Source of the DNA: CAIWHR01 sp963823215 | GTDB taxonomy: Bacteria > Pseudomonadota > Gammaproteobacteria > Burkholderiales > Casimicrobiaceae | Assembly (NCBI GenBank): GCA_963823215.1 | Contig: CAWGKT010000006.1 | Location: 1 to 64,000 of the forward strand | Direction of reading: 5' to 3' | Length of the DNA stretch: 64,000 nucleotides | In this document: positions 28,185 through 36,980 of the stretch, one piece after another | How the letters are laid out: each line of letters starts with the position of its first letter | Numbering within the stretch: the first letter of the stretch is position 1 | Position numbers and translations under genes: made by a program | Notes under the pieces: generated by a model | The model's database searches: none | Seen by the model: only the letters and a program-made list of their open reading frames with translations | Told to the model about the DNA's origin: nothing

Positions 28185-29017
28185 GATGTGGCCTTCGTGT
28201 CGTCGAACCAGTTCCATTCCCACGGGACGATCATTCGAAACGGGCTCGCAAAGAACACTTCTTCGACCTGCGACGTGTCCCTGATGCCCTCCGGACGCCC
28301 GGGAGGCCGCGTCGCGTTCGGCGACATCGGCCAGATACTCCAGCGGGTCCTCGTCGAGATAGATCGATCGTCATCCTCAGCGGGAAAGCTTCGGCTCGCG
28401 CGAGCCGCTGTCGGCGAACGACCAGCGCGGAGCACCCTCGTCGTCCCAGGGCGGCGGAAACAGATCGTCGGACGCGAAGGTCCATGCACCCGCGGCGCCG
28501 CGGCATTTCAGCAAGGTCCGGGAATGCGGACCTCGTCGTACCAGCGGAAGACGTCCTGCGGCGACGGCATCGTGGCGCTTCAGCCGCGAGACAGTCACGT
28601 GGATGCCCTTCGCCGGTCGCAGAGGCAGCGCGTCGACCGACACGCGGACGCGCGGCGCGACATAGCCCTTGATCGGAGAGAAGAATCCGCGCAGCGGCCG
28701 CCGGGTCCATCCGATCTGCGGCGAACGTCCCCATTGAAATGAGCGCTCGGAGAGCATGAAGAACTCGTCGAGCGTCTGCCGCAGAGGCTCGCGAAACCAG
28801 TACATGATCGCGTAGTGCACGTGCGCGTACTTCGGGCGCCAGTCCTTTGCGCGCTTCGCGCGCAATCCGGCGAGCGCACCCAACGATCGCCCCACGCGAT
28901 GCCCGGAAGCAGCAGGTTCTCCGGACGATGATCGAGCTGGTGCCACTCGTTGTGCGTGCGGTGGTGCGCCGGGTCGAGGATCTCGGTCAGGCAGAAATAG
29001 GCTTTGGAGGCGAACAT
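28181..29017 (-). CDS. Unrecognised protein, tandem paralogue A, frameshifted
   Basis: The ATG at 29017 gives MFASKAYFCLTEILDPAHHR and THNEWHQLDHRPENLLLPGI, followed by AWGDRWVRSPDCA. Later text includes MYWFREPLRQTLDEFFMLSE, SPIKGYVAPRVRVSVDALPL and GAWTFASDDLFPPPWDDEGA, ending EVFFASPFRMIVPWEWNWFD. The gene directly downstream of 29065 has the same start, the same AWGD-W-VRSPDCA block and the same ending, so they are paralogues of a conserved family with no domain I can name. Conserved His, Trp and Asp residues (NEWHQLDHRPEN) could bind metal or haem. Frame changes lie near 28890, 28600 and 28370. It is coupled to the GST gene. Confidence 0.5.
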
Positions 29018-29064
29018 GGCTGGTGGATCCGGAGCGAGTCGGGTGTTGGGTCCGAAGCGGCAAC

Positions 29065-29860
29065 TCAATCGCTTTTGGTTCCGGCGGCGTCGAACCAGTC
29101 CCACCGCCATGGAATGATCGTGCGCAGCGGTCCCGCGAAGAGCGGCTCCTCGACCGCCGTCGCTCGAAGGGTTCGCCTGATCCGCCGGCGCCGCGCTCGC
29201 TCGGCTCGCAAGCTCGGCCGCAAACGCCAGCGGGTCGCCGTCGAGGTAGACGATCTCGCAGTGCGCAGCGCGGGCGCGGTCAGGTCCCGGGTGGGCTGGA
29301 ATAGGTCCCGGCTCGCGAACGTCCACGCCCCTGCGACCCCGCGCATTCGACAGCATCTGCGGAATGCGCACCTGGTCGTGCCAGCGGAACGCGGCCTCCG
29401 CCGCGGCGTCGTGCCTCGACGAAGCGCGAAAGCGTCAGATGAATTCCGGTCATCGGACGAAAGGGCAGGGCCTCGGCGGAAATCAGCACGCGCGGATTGA
29501 CGTAGCCCTTGAGCGGGACGAAGAAGCCGGACGAGCGCTTCCGTGGCCCATGCGCCGTCGGGGCGCCGCCCCATCTGAAATGCGCGTTCGGAGAAATCCA
29601 TCAACGTCTGCGCACTTCGAATCCTCCGGCGCGCGAAGCCAGCACAGCTGCGGCGTAGTGAAAGCCTGCGAGCGACGCGCTCGTGCGCACGGGTCGGTAC
29701 CGCGGCGCAGTCGGGCGAGCGCACCCACGCGTCGCCCCATGCGACACCGGCTGCAGCATCAGTTCGGGATGGAAGTCGAGCTGGCGCCATGCATTGTGCG
29801 CGCGGTGCTTCGTCGGATCGGTGAGCGTCGTCAGCGAAAATGGACCACGGGGGCGAACAT
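29065..29860 (-). CDS. Unrecognised protein, tandem paralogue B, frameshifted
   Basis: The ATG at 29860 gives MFAPVVHF, then TTLTDPTKHRAHNAWRQLDF and HPELMLQPV, then VAWGDAWVRSPDCAAV. The middle includes MDFSERAFQMGRRPDGAWAT, and the end reads EEPLFAGPLRTIIPWRWDWF. It is a paralogue of the next gene (paralogue A) by order, length and matching N- and C-terminal blocks. The pair lies between aromatic-degradation genes and a peptide-type binding protein. No signal peptide or membrane segment is visible, so a cytoplasmic location is likely. Several frame changes (about 29830, 29750, 29640, 29520, 29390, 29180) make details uncertain. Confidence 0.48.
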
Positions 29861-30144
29861 CGGCTGTCCTCGAGGGAGATCGAGACCGCCGAGGTCGGCG
29901 CGGCGCGAGCATCGCATCGCGAAGCCGGAATCTTCGACCACGATGCGGACAACTGATCGCGTCGATACTAGCATTGTGCGCCAACAGGCGGAAGGCGCGG
30001 GTCGTCGCGTCGCGCGGCGCGCGCGAGCGTCGCCGCGGCAAGGTTGACACCGATGCGCGCAGGAATCGTTAGCCTCGAAATGGACGCTCATCCGCTGTGC
30101 GGACAAACGCGTTTCGGCGGGGGGCGCATGCAGGAGGGATCCTC
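29861..30144. other. Divergent intergenic region, nothing specific recognised
   Basis: These 284 bp separate the reverse-strand paralogue from the forward-strand binding protein and should hold both promoters. I see no strong palindrome, riboswitch or small gene in them. Confidence 0.4.
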
Positions 30145-31761
30145 ATGTTCAGCGAGTTCGTTCATCTGTGCTCACCGGGTTCGGTACCCGGCGCGTGGTG
30201 GCAGGTCGCCGTCGCCGTCGGCGTCGGGATGCAATCTGGGCGGGCGCGGCCGATCTCACGATCGGACTCAACGTGACGCCGACCAGCATGGATCCGCACT
30301 TTCACTACGTCTCGCAGAACAGCAGCCCGCTGTCGCACGTGCTCGAGACGCTGGTGGCGATGGAAGGCGACCGCACGCTGAGCCCGGCGCTCGCCACGTC
30401 GTGGAAGGCCGATCGACGACACGACGTGGGAATTCAACCTTCGCAAGGGAGTGAAGTTTCACGACGGATCGGACTTCACCGCCGCGGATGTCGTGTTCTC
30501 GTACAAGCGCGTGCTGGTCGTGCCGAACAGCCCGTCGTCGTTCGCCATCTTCGTCAAGAGCATCGAGTACGACGACGGTCGTCGACCCCTACACGATTCG
30601 CTTCAAGACCAAGGTGCCCGACGCGGAGCTCCCGATCAACCTGAGCCAGGTGTTCATCCTTTCCCAGACGGCAGCCGGCCGGACCCGCGCCCGAGGGCAA
30701 GACCACCGCGCAACTCAACGCCGGCGACGGATTGGTCGGAACCGGGCCCTACCGTTTCGTGAGCTTCGTCCCGAACGACCGCATGGTCGTCACCCGCAAC
30801 AAGCGCCTACTGGGGCAAGGCACCGGCTGGGATAACGTGACGATGCGGGTGATCGCCGCGGATTCGTCGCGCGCCGCGTCGATGCTGACCGGCGAGATCG
30901 ATGCGGCCATCGTTCCCGGCGAGAACGTCGACGCGCTGAAGGCCAACCCCAAGGTGAAGGTCGCGGTCGGCGACGCGTGCTTCTTCACCTACCTCGCGCT
31001 TCGATCAGCACGAGCCGTCGCCGACGATCACCGGCACCGACGGCAAGAACCCGCTGAAGGATCCGCGCGTGCGCAAGGCGCTTTCGCTCGCCATCAATCG
31101 GCAGACGCATCGCCGAGCGCGTGATGTCCGACCTGGCTGAGCCCGACCGCCGAGCTGGGCGCGCCCGACGCTGTTCGGCGCGACGCCGGACGCGAAGCCC
31201 GACCCGTTCGATCCCGACCAGGCGAAGAAGCTGCTGGCCGAAGCGGGGTATCCGAAGGGCTTCGGCATCACGCTGCATTCTCCGAAGGGCCTGTTCCCCT
31301 CCGATGCGCAGCTTGCGCAGGCGATCGCCTCGATGTGGAGCCGCGTCGGCGTCCGCACCGAAGTCGAAGCCGTGCTCGGATCGATGTTCTACTCGCGCCG
31401 CAACAAGCTCGAGTACAGCGCCTACGTGACCAATGCGTGCCCCTATATCGGGCAGATGTCCTATTCGCTGCGCATCCTGGCGATGACGCGGGATCCGGAC
31501 AAGGGAAACGGACAGATCAACGTGTCGACCTACTCGAATCGCGAATGTCGACCGGCTGTTGACGCAGGCGTTCGCCACGATCAACGACGACTGCGCGGGC
31601 CAAGCTCGTGCAGGAAGCCGAGCAAGATCGTGATGCAGGAGGATCGGCCGGTTCTGGCGATCATCCGCCATCGTTACGCCTATGCGGTGCGCAGCGACCT
31701 CAACTTCCGGCCGCGGATCGATACGTTCCTGACCGCGATGCAGATCAGTCCGGCGAAATAG
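30145..31761 (+). CDS. ABC transporter substrate-binding protein, family 5 (peptide/opine type), frameshifted
   Basis: The corrected sequence reads ADLTIGLNVTPTSMDPHFHY, then SPLSHVLETLVAMEGDRTLS followed by PALATSWK. FNLRKGVKFHDGSDFTAADV, the family 5 hallmark 'LRxGVKFHDG', comes next. Later segments include VGTGPYRFVSFVPNDRMVVT, KDPRVRKALSLAINR, AKKLLAEAGYPKGFGITLHS and LRILAMTRDPDKGNGQINVS. It is a periplasmic binding protein for peptides or other small solutes. No permease or ATPase of the matching peptide type is in the window, so its transporter is elsewhere or lost at a join. Frame changes occur about every 150-200 bp. The start at 30145 is tentative because the signal segment itself is shifted. 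Confidence 0.68.
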
Positions 31762-31811
31762 CCGCACTGGGGACCTGGGCCGCGGCGTCGGTGGGCGGCC
31801 GGCAGGGAACT

Positions 31812-32660
31812 TCAGCCCTTGAGGCCGCTCATCACGACGGCCTGGACCACCCAGCGCTGCAGCGTGACGAAGATGAGCAGGATGGGCAGGATGCTGATCA
31901 CCGCGGCCGCCGTGAGCAGGTTGTACTCGATGAAGTACATGTTGGTGAAGCTCATCAACCCCATCGTGACCACTTTCATCTCGCGGCTGCTGATCACCAC
32001 CATCGGCCAGAAGAACTCGTTCCAGCTCCACATGAACTTGATGATGAGGAGCGTCGCCATCGCCGGCTTGATCGACGGCAGGATCACGGACCAGAAGATG
32101 CGAAGCTCGCTGCAGCCGTCGATACGGGCCGCGTCGATGTAGTCGTTGGGGATCGTCTCGATCGCCTGCCGCATCAGGAAGACGCCGAAGACGCTCACGA
32201 GGTCCGGCGCCACGATGCCCGCGTAGGTATCGAGCAGGCCGAGCTCGTTGATCCACACGTAGAGCGGCACGACAACCGACTGGAAAGGGACCATCAGGAT
32301 ACCGACGATGGCGAGGAAGAAAACGTCCCGCCCGGGGAAGTGATATTTCGCGAATCCGAATCCCGCCAGCGCCGAGACCACGAGGCTGCTGACGGCAGCG
32401 ATCGACGCGACGATGGCGCTGTTCAAGAGGTAGCGCAGGAAAGGCTCGCGCTTGAAGACCTCGAAATAGTTGTTGAGGTTGAGCCAGTGATCCGGCGTGA
32501 CCTGCAGCGGCACGCGCTGGATCTCCGGAGCGGTTTTGAGCGACGTGATCGCCATCCAGAAGAACGGAAAAAAGACCGTGATGGCGCCGCAGGCAACGGC
32601 GAGCAGGATGAGCCAGCGATAGTGACTTTGCCGGTTGGCGAGGGCCGTGGAGAGAGACAC
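31812..32660 (-). CDS. Carbohydrate ABC transporter permease (MalG/UgpE type)
   Basis: An intact 282-residue inner-membrane protein with about six hydrophobic segments, starting MSLSTALANRQSHYRWLILL. The EAA loop that contacts the ATPase reads DAARIDGCSELRIFWSVILP, followed by a final membrane helix and a short tail ending VMSGLKG. MALTSLK-like text near residue 40 (MAITSLKTAPEIQRVPLQVT) is typical of the MalG branch. It is the last gene of a reverse-strand operon after the binding protein and the other permease, one base after the preceding stop. Substrate is probably a sugar or glycerol phosphate. Confidence 0.85.
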   Translation of the reverse strand: MSLSTALANRQSHYRWLILLAVACGAITVFFPFFWMAITSLKTAPEIQRVPLQVTPDHWLNLNNYFEVFKREPFLRYLLNSAIVASIAAVSSLVVSALAGFGFAKYHFPGRDVFFLAIVGILMVPFQSVVVPLYVWINELGLLDTYAGIVAPDLVSVFGVFLMRQAIETIPNDYIDAARIDGCSELRIFWSVILPSIKPAMATLLIIKFMWSWNEFFWPMVVISSREMKVVTMGLMSFTNMYFIEYNLLTAAAVISILPILLIFVTLQRWVVQAVVMSGLKG

Positions 32661-32661
32661 T

Positions 32662-33570
32662 TCAGTACTCCACGGGCTTGCGGAAGAGCCGCCACTGCAG
32701 CAGGGTCACGATCAGCAGCGTGATGAACACGAACACCGCCATGACCGAGGCGTCGCCGAACCGGAAGAATTTGAACGCCGTGTCGTACAACAGCATGATG
32801 ATCGTCTGACTGGCGCCCCCCGGTCCGCCCTGAGTCGTGGCGTACACCTGATCGAAGAGCTTGAAGTTGAAAATGAGCTCGAGGATGCAGACCATGATGA
32901 TCTGCGCGTTGAGCAGCGGCAGCGTGATGTGCCGGAGTTGATGGTAGGCATTCGCTCCGTCGATCCTCGCCGCCTCGTAGTACTGTTCCGGAATGGTTTG
33001 AAGCGCGGCCAGGAAGATCATGGTGTCGAAGCCGATCCGCACCCAGACGCTCACGGCGGCGATCGCGGGGAGCACCTGCGACAGGCTCTGCAGCCACTTC
33101 TGCGGCGGAATGCCGACGAACGACAACGCGTAGTTCAGGAAGCCGTAGACGGGATCGTAGATCCATTGCCAGATGAGGGCCGCCGCGACGAGCGATGTGG
33201 CGAAGGGCAGGAAGTACATCGCGGCCCAGACGTTGCGCCACTTGAGACTGATGATCCGGTTGAGGCCCAGCGCCACGGCGAGCGCAAGGATGACCGTCAC
33301 CGGCACCGAGAACAGGAGGAGCTTTACCGTGTTCAGGACCGCATTCCAGAACCCGGGATCGGTGAGCACCTTTTCATAGAGGCGCAGGCCGACGTACTCC
33401 TTCGCTCCACCCGGAGCGATCTTGTAGAACGAGTACATGACGGACTGGGCGAGCGGCAGCAGGAACACCGAGCCGAAAAACAGGAGCGCCGGGAGGACGA
33501 AGAAAAATCCCGCGCGGTTCTGGCGATCCGCGTAGTTCTTCGGCAACAGGATGCGAAACCACTGGCGCAT
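32662..33570 (-). CDS. Carbohydrate ABC transporter permease (MalF/UgpA type)
   Basis: The 302-residue protein starts MRQWFRILLPKNYADRQNRA and has an N-terminal membrane helix (GFFFVLPALLFFGSVFLLPL) plus five more. The EAA loop is EAARIDGANAYHQLRHITLP. The periplasmic segment YKIAPGGAKEYVGLRLYEKV and the early helix pattern are those of MalF/UgpA-type permeases. It forms the channel with the downstream MalG-type permease. The gap to the upstream binding-protein gene contains a strong hairpin, which would lower permease expression relative to the binding protein. Confidence 0.86.
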   Translation of the reverse strand: MRQWFRILLPKNYADRQNRAGFFFVLPALLFFGSVFLLPLAQSVMYSFYKIAPGGAKEYVGLRLYEKVLTDPGFWNAVLNTVKLLLFSVPVTVILALAVALGLNRIISLKWRNVWAAMYFLPFATSLVAAALIWQWIYDPVYGFLNYALSFVGIPPQKWLQSLSQVLPAIAAVSVWVRIGFDTMIFLAALQTIPEQYYEAARIDGANAYHQLRHITLPLLNAQIIMVCILELIFNFKLFDQVYATTQGGPGGASQTIIMLLYDTAFKFFRFGDASVMAVFVFITLLIVTLLQWRLFRKPVEY

Positions 33571-33609
33571 GGCTTATGAAACCCCGATGAGCGTGCGCCG
33601 AGCCTGACG

Positions 33610-33634
33610 CCTGCGGTAGCGCCGCTACCGCAGG
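33610..33634 (-). terminator. Intra-operon hairpin after the binding-protein gene
   Basis: CCTGCGGTAGC and GCTACCGCAGG form a perfect 11-bp stem with a 3-nt loop, 19 bp after the binding-protein stop and 40 bp before the permease start. There is no T-run. Such stems commonly stabilise the upstream message or stop part of transcription so that the binding protein exceeds the permeases. Confidence 0.6.
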
Positions 33635-33652
33635 TCGACGTTCGACGGACCG

Positions 33653-34927
33653 CTAGTCCTTGAGGATGCGATCCATCTTCGCGGCGGCTTCGTCGAGCAA
33701 GGGCTTCGGCTGTCCCTTGCCGAACAGGACGCCTACGACCGCCTCGCCGAAGGCCGTGGCGAGCTCGTTCGATTTCGGGTGAAAGTAGGTCGGCGGCACC
33801 GGCTGCGCGAGCATGTCCTTGGTGGACTGGAAGTCGGGGCGAGCCTTCACATAGGCCGAATCGAGGTTCGCCGTCCAGACAGGGAGTATCCCCTGCAGCT
33901 GATGATGGTCCATGTCGTCCTTGGCATTGCTGATGAACCGGAAGAACTCCCACGCCACCTGCTTGTTGGGGCTGTTCTTGTAGACGAGATCCGTCCAGGG
34001 AAACAGGGCGCCCGCACCCGGGCAGGCTTTCTCACACGGCAGCGCGTACACCTTGAAGTTCACGTCGGGCGCGTTCTTCTTGAGCCAGCCGAAAAACCAC
34101 GACTCGCGGAAGATGACGGCGGCCCGTTTCTGTCCGAACGCGTCCTCGGGATTCCCGAACGCGAGGCTCGCGACCTTGTCCTTCAGAACCAGGTCGCCGA
34201 AGAAGGTGAGCGCGGCCACCATCTGCGGGCTGTTCGCGTAGCCGGTCGCTTTGTCCATCTCCGGGTTCAGCATCCGGGCGCCCCACGCGTGGGCGAAGGG
34301 CAGGAACTTGTCCGTGATCCCCACCGGAGCGCCCTTGCTGCGGATCGCGAAACCCACCTGCGTCGGCTCGCCACCCTTCGGATCGGCAATCGTCAGCTTC
34401 TTCATGTCCGCGAGCCACACGTCGAAGGTCTTGGGCGGAGCATCCGGATTCAAGCCGGCCTTCTTGAACATGTCGACGTTGATGTACATCTGCTGGAAGT
34501 TGCCGTGCTCGATGGGCATCCCGTAGCGCACGCCCTTCCACATGCCGACCGGGACCATGTACTTCGGCAGATTGTCGTCATAGGCCTTCGCCAGGTCGGC
34601 GGGCATCTTGTCGCAGAAATCGTATTGGCCGCACCACTGATGCGTCATCCCCATGAAGATGTCGGGCGCGCTGTTCTTGGCCATGAAGGCCGCGAGATAC
34701 TTGGCCTCGTATCCCTGGTAGGGAATCGTCACCACCTCGACCTCGTACCCGCTCTTCTTGGCGAACTCCTTCCCCTTGTCCGCGTACCATTTGTTGAATT
34801 CGGGGTTCTGGTCCCAGTGGGTCCACATGACCAGCTTCTTCTGCTGCGCAAAGCCGGTACCCGGAATCGCAACGGCGACCATCACCGCCGCCAGAATCGC
34901 CAGCGTCCACCGTACAACTCGTTTCAT
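33653..34927 (-). CDS. ABC transporter sugar-type substrate-binding protein
   Basis: The start at 34927 is preferred over upstream in-frame codons because GGAGGAGTC lies just before it and the protein then opens MKRVVRWTLAILAAVMVAVA, a signal peptide cleaved near GFAQQ. The mature part has KLVMWTHWDQNPEFNKWYAD, KNSAPDIFMGMTHQWCGQYD, YGMPIEHGNFQQMYINVDMF and KKAGLNPDAPPKTFDVWLAD, typical of family 1 solute-binding proteins for sugars or glycerol 3-phosphate. It is periplasmic and delivers substrate to the two permeases downstream. A 213-bp gap separates it from the divergent ATPase gene, so both probably share this control region. Confidence 0.87.
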   Translation of the reverse strand: MKRVVRWTLAILAAVMVAVAIPGTGFAQQKKLVMWTHWDQNPEFNKWYADKGKEFAKKSGYEVEVVTIPYQGYEAKYLAAFMAKNSAPDIFMGMTHQWCGQYDFCDKMPADLAKAYDDNLPKYMVPVGMWKGVRYGMPIEHGNFQQMYINVDMFKKAGLNPDAPPKTFDVWLADMKKLTIADPKGGEPTQVGFAIRSKGAPVGITDKFLPFAHAWGARMLNPEMDKATGYANSPQMVAALTFFGDLVLKDKVASLAFGNPEDAFGQKRAAVIFRESWFFGWLKKNAPDVNFKVYALPCEKACPGAGALFPWTDLVYKNSPNKQVAWEFFRFISNAKDDMDHHQLQGILPVWTANLDSAYVKARPDFQSTKDMLAQPVPPTYFHPKSNELATAFGEAVVGVLFGKGQPKPLLDEAAAKMDRILKD

Positions 34928-35140
34928 GACTCCTCCTTGATTCCCGCGATTTCTTATGAAAATAGGTCGACGAATGGAGAACACATCGCCCTGGCCTCGC
35001 CAACACGCAGCGTTTAGCAGGTGCTATTTTGCTTGTCAAGAGACGGCGCCTTTGCGGCTGCGGAAATGAAGAGGGGCGGAATTCGGCGAGCGTTTGGTCT
35101 ATATGATGGCGGTGCTTGCTTGCGAAAAGAGGTCCGCGAC
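34928..35140. promoter_or_regulatory. Divergent control region between binding protein and ATPase
   Basis: The gap is locally AT-richer than its surroundings (for example AAATAGCACC on the reverse strand and CTATATGATGG before the ATPase). It must hold the promoters of the reverse-strand transporter operon and the forward ATPase gene. No clear operator palindrome was found. Confidence 0.35.
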
Positions 35141-36244
35141 GTGTCCAATGTGATCCTCAAGAACGTGGTGAAGCGCTTCGGCTCGGTGACGGCGGTCGAC
35201 AACGTCTCGATCACGATTCCCGACAAGGAGTTCGCGGTGCTGGTCGGTCCCTCAGGATGCGGCAAGACGACCGCGCTCCGGATGATCGCAGGCCTCGAGA
35301 CGATAACGTCCGGCGAGATCTTCATCGGCGATACGCTCGTCAACGACATCGCGCCCAAGGATCGCGACATCGCGATGGTGTTCCAGAACTACGCGCTCTA
35401 CCCACACATGAATGTGCGCGACAACATGAGCTTCGGGCTCAGGTTCCGGAAGGTTCCGAAACAGGAGATCGTGAGGCGGGTGCAGGAAGCCGCCGACATT
35501 CTCGGCATCGAAGCGCTGCTCGAGAGAAAACCCAAAGAGCTCTCCGGCGGGCAGCGCCAGCGCGTGGCGGTGGGAAGGGCCATCGTGCGGCAGCCGCAGG
35601 TGTTTCTGTTCGACGAACCCCTTTCGAATCTCGACGCCAAGCTCCGCGTTGCGATGCGAACCGAGATCAGCAAGCTCCATCGGCGCCTGGGCGCCACCAT
35701 CATCTACGTCACCCACGATCAGGTGGAGGCGATGACGATGGCCGACCGGATCTTCATCATGCAAAACGGCACCGTGCAACAGACGGGCACGCCGCTGGAG
35801 GTGTACGGGCAACCGGCGAATCGCTTCGTTGCTGGATTCATCGGCTCGCCGGCGATGAACTTCATCGAGGCGACCGTCGTCCCCGAAGACGGCGGATGGA
35901 CCATTGCCGCCGAGGGTTTGCGCGTCCGCGCGCCCGAGGCGTTTCATTCGAGCCTCGAGTCCTATGCCGGCCAGCCGGTGATCTTCGGCGTGCGCCCCGA
36001 GGACATATCGGTCCGCAATCCCGCCGCGAGTGTCCGCAACGGAAATACCGTGACGGCGCGCGCGGACGTCGTCGAGACCCTGGGTTCGGAAATCTTCGTC
36101 TACCTTACCTGCGGCCCGCATAACGTAGTCGCCCGAATGGAAGTACCGGAGCCCCCGGTGACGGTAGGCCAGACCCTCGAGATGGACCTCAGGATGTCCA
36201 AGACACACCTTTTCGACAAGGAGACGTCACGCACCATCGTCTAG
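35141..36244 (+). CDS. ABC transporter ATP-binding protein, UgpC/MalK type
   Basis: A GTG at 35141 starts VSNVILKNVVKRFGSVTAVD; longer upstream readings exist but lack family similarity. It has Walker A (GPSGCGKTTALRM), Q-loop (MVFQNYALYPHM), signature (LSGGQRQRVAVGRAI), Walker B (VFLFDEPLSNLDAKLRVAMR) and the switch His (VTHDQVEAM). A C-terminal TOBE-like domain follows (GVRPEDISVRNPAAS). This is the MalK/UgpC ATPase that powers sugar or glycerol-phosphate import and fits the divergent permease and binding-protein genes. No frame errors are present. Confidence 0.9.
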   Translation: MSNVILKNVVKRFGSVTAVDNVSITIPDKEFAVLVGPSGCGKTTALRMIAGLETITSGEIFIGDTLVNDIAPKDRDIAMVFQNYALYPHMNVRDNMSFGLRFRKVPKQEIVRRVQEAADILGIEALLERKPKELSGGQRQRVAVGRAIVRQPQVFLFDEPLSNLDAKLRVAMRTEISKLHRRLGATIIYVTHDQVEAMTMADRIFIMQNGTVQQTGTPLEVYGQPANRFVAGFIGSPAMNFIEATVVPEDGGWTIAAEGLRVRAPEAFHSSLESYAGQPVIFGVRPEDISVRNPAASVRNGNTVTARADVVETLGSEIFVYLTCGPHNVVARMEVPEPPVTVGQTLEMDLRMSKTHLFDKETSRTIV

Positions 36245-36259
36245 GCCGCGCCGCAACCT

Positions 36260-36796
36260 ATGACCCGCCGTTTCGTTGACTGGCTCTTCGACGCCGCCGC
36301 CTGGCTGGCCGCGGGGTTCGTTTTCGCGATCTTCGCGGTGATGATCGGCGGCTCGGCAATGCGCATCCTGGGCCTGCCGACCGGCGGTTCGGACGACATC
36401 GTGGCGTGGTGCTGTGCTGCGGCGGGTTTTCTTGCGATGGCCCACACGTTCCGGCGCGGCGACTTCGTCCGGGTCGTGCTGTTGATCGAGCGCCTCGATG
36501 TGCGCCGTCGCCGGGCGTTCGAGATCGTCGCTCTTATCATCGCGTCGTTGTTCGTCGCCTATCTTCTCTGGGCGGCGGCGCAGTTCGTCTACGAAAGCTG
36601 GGACTTCCACGACATGGCGAACGGCATGATCGCGATCCCGCTCTGGATTCCGCAGTCGAGCTTCGTGCTGGGAGCGTTCCTTCTCCTCGTCGCGGTGGTC
36701 GACGAGCTGGTGACGGTCCTCAAGGGCGGCCGGCCGTCGTACGAGGTCGCCATCGAGGAGCGCCACGCGCGCGGCGACTTCACGGAGGACGTATGA
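36260..36796 (+). CDS. TRAP transporter small permease (DctQ)
   Basis: The 178-residue protein begins MTRRFVDWLFDAAAWLAAGF and has four membrane segments. GSAMRILGLPTGGSDDIVAW and HTFRRGDFVRVVLLIERLDV are DctQ hallmarks, as is IPQSSFVLGAFLLLVAVVDE near the end. DctQ is the small four-helix subunit of tripartite ATP-independent periplasmic transporters, which import carboxylates using sodium or proton gradients. It starts 15 bp after the ABC ATPase stop. The large subunit follows, but no DctP binding protein is present in the window. Confidence 0.85.
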   Translation: MTRRFVDWLFDAAAWLAAGFVFAIFAVMIGGSAMRILGLPTGGSDDIVAWCCAAAGFLAMAHTFRRGDFVRVVLLIERLDVRRRRAFEIVALIIASLFVAYLLWAAAQFVYESWDFHDMANGMIAIPLWIPQSSFVLGAFLLLVAVVDELVTVLKGGRPSYEVAIEERHARGDFTEDV

Positions 36797-36854
36797 GCAC
36801 GCCGGGCCGCCCCAAGGGCGAATACCGGAGCGCGCAGCGCGAAGGTAATCCAGT

Positions 36855-36980
36855 GAGCGCGAAGGGCCGCTCCCGAGCGCGAATCGCGCCCCCTCGGGGG
36901 GTGTGGGGGTCGTCATGGAGCGCGAAGGGCCGCTCCCGAGCGCGAATCGCGCCCCCTCGGGGGGTGTGGGGGTCGTCATG
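36855..36980 (+). repeat. Perfect 63-bp tandem duplication before dctM
   Basis: Two identical 63-bp units (36855-36917 and 36918-36980) lie head to tail. Each ends in GTGGGGGTCGTCATG, so each carries a copy of the dctM ribosome-site region and ATG. 63 is a multiple of three, so the reading frame stays open through both copies and a longer 25-residue N-terminal extension is formally possible. The second ATG (36978) gives the family-like protein start. Confidence 0.85.

Noticed and set aside
33779..35017. Forward open frame of 412 codons opposite the sugar-binding protein
   Set aside because: It is a shadow of the reverse-strand binding-protein gene, which has a signal peptide, a good ribosome site and conserved binding-protein text.
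36903..36977. A 25-codon N-terminal extension of DctM
   Set aside because: The extension consists of the tandem repeat and lacks family similarity; the second ATG gives the usual DctM start.
36855..36980. CRISPR-like repeat
   Set aside because: Only two adjoining copies, no spacers and no cas genes; it is a tandem duplication.
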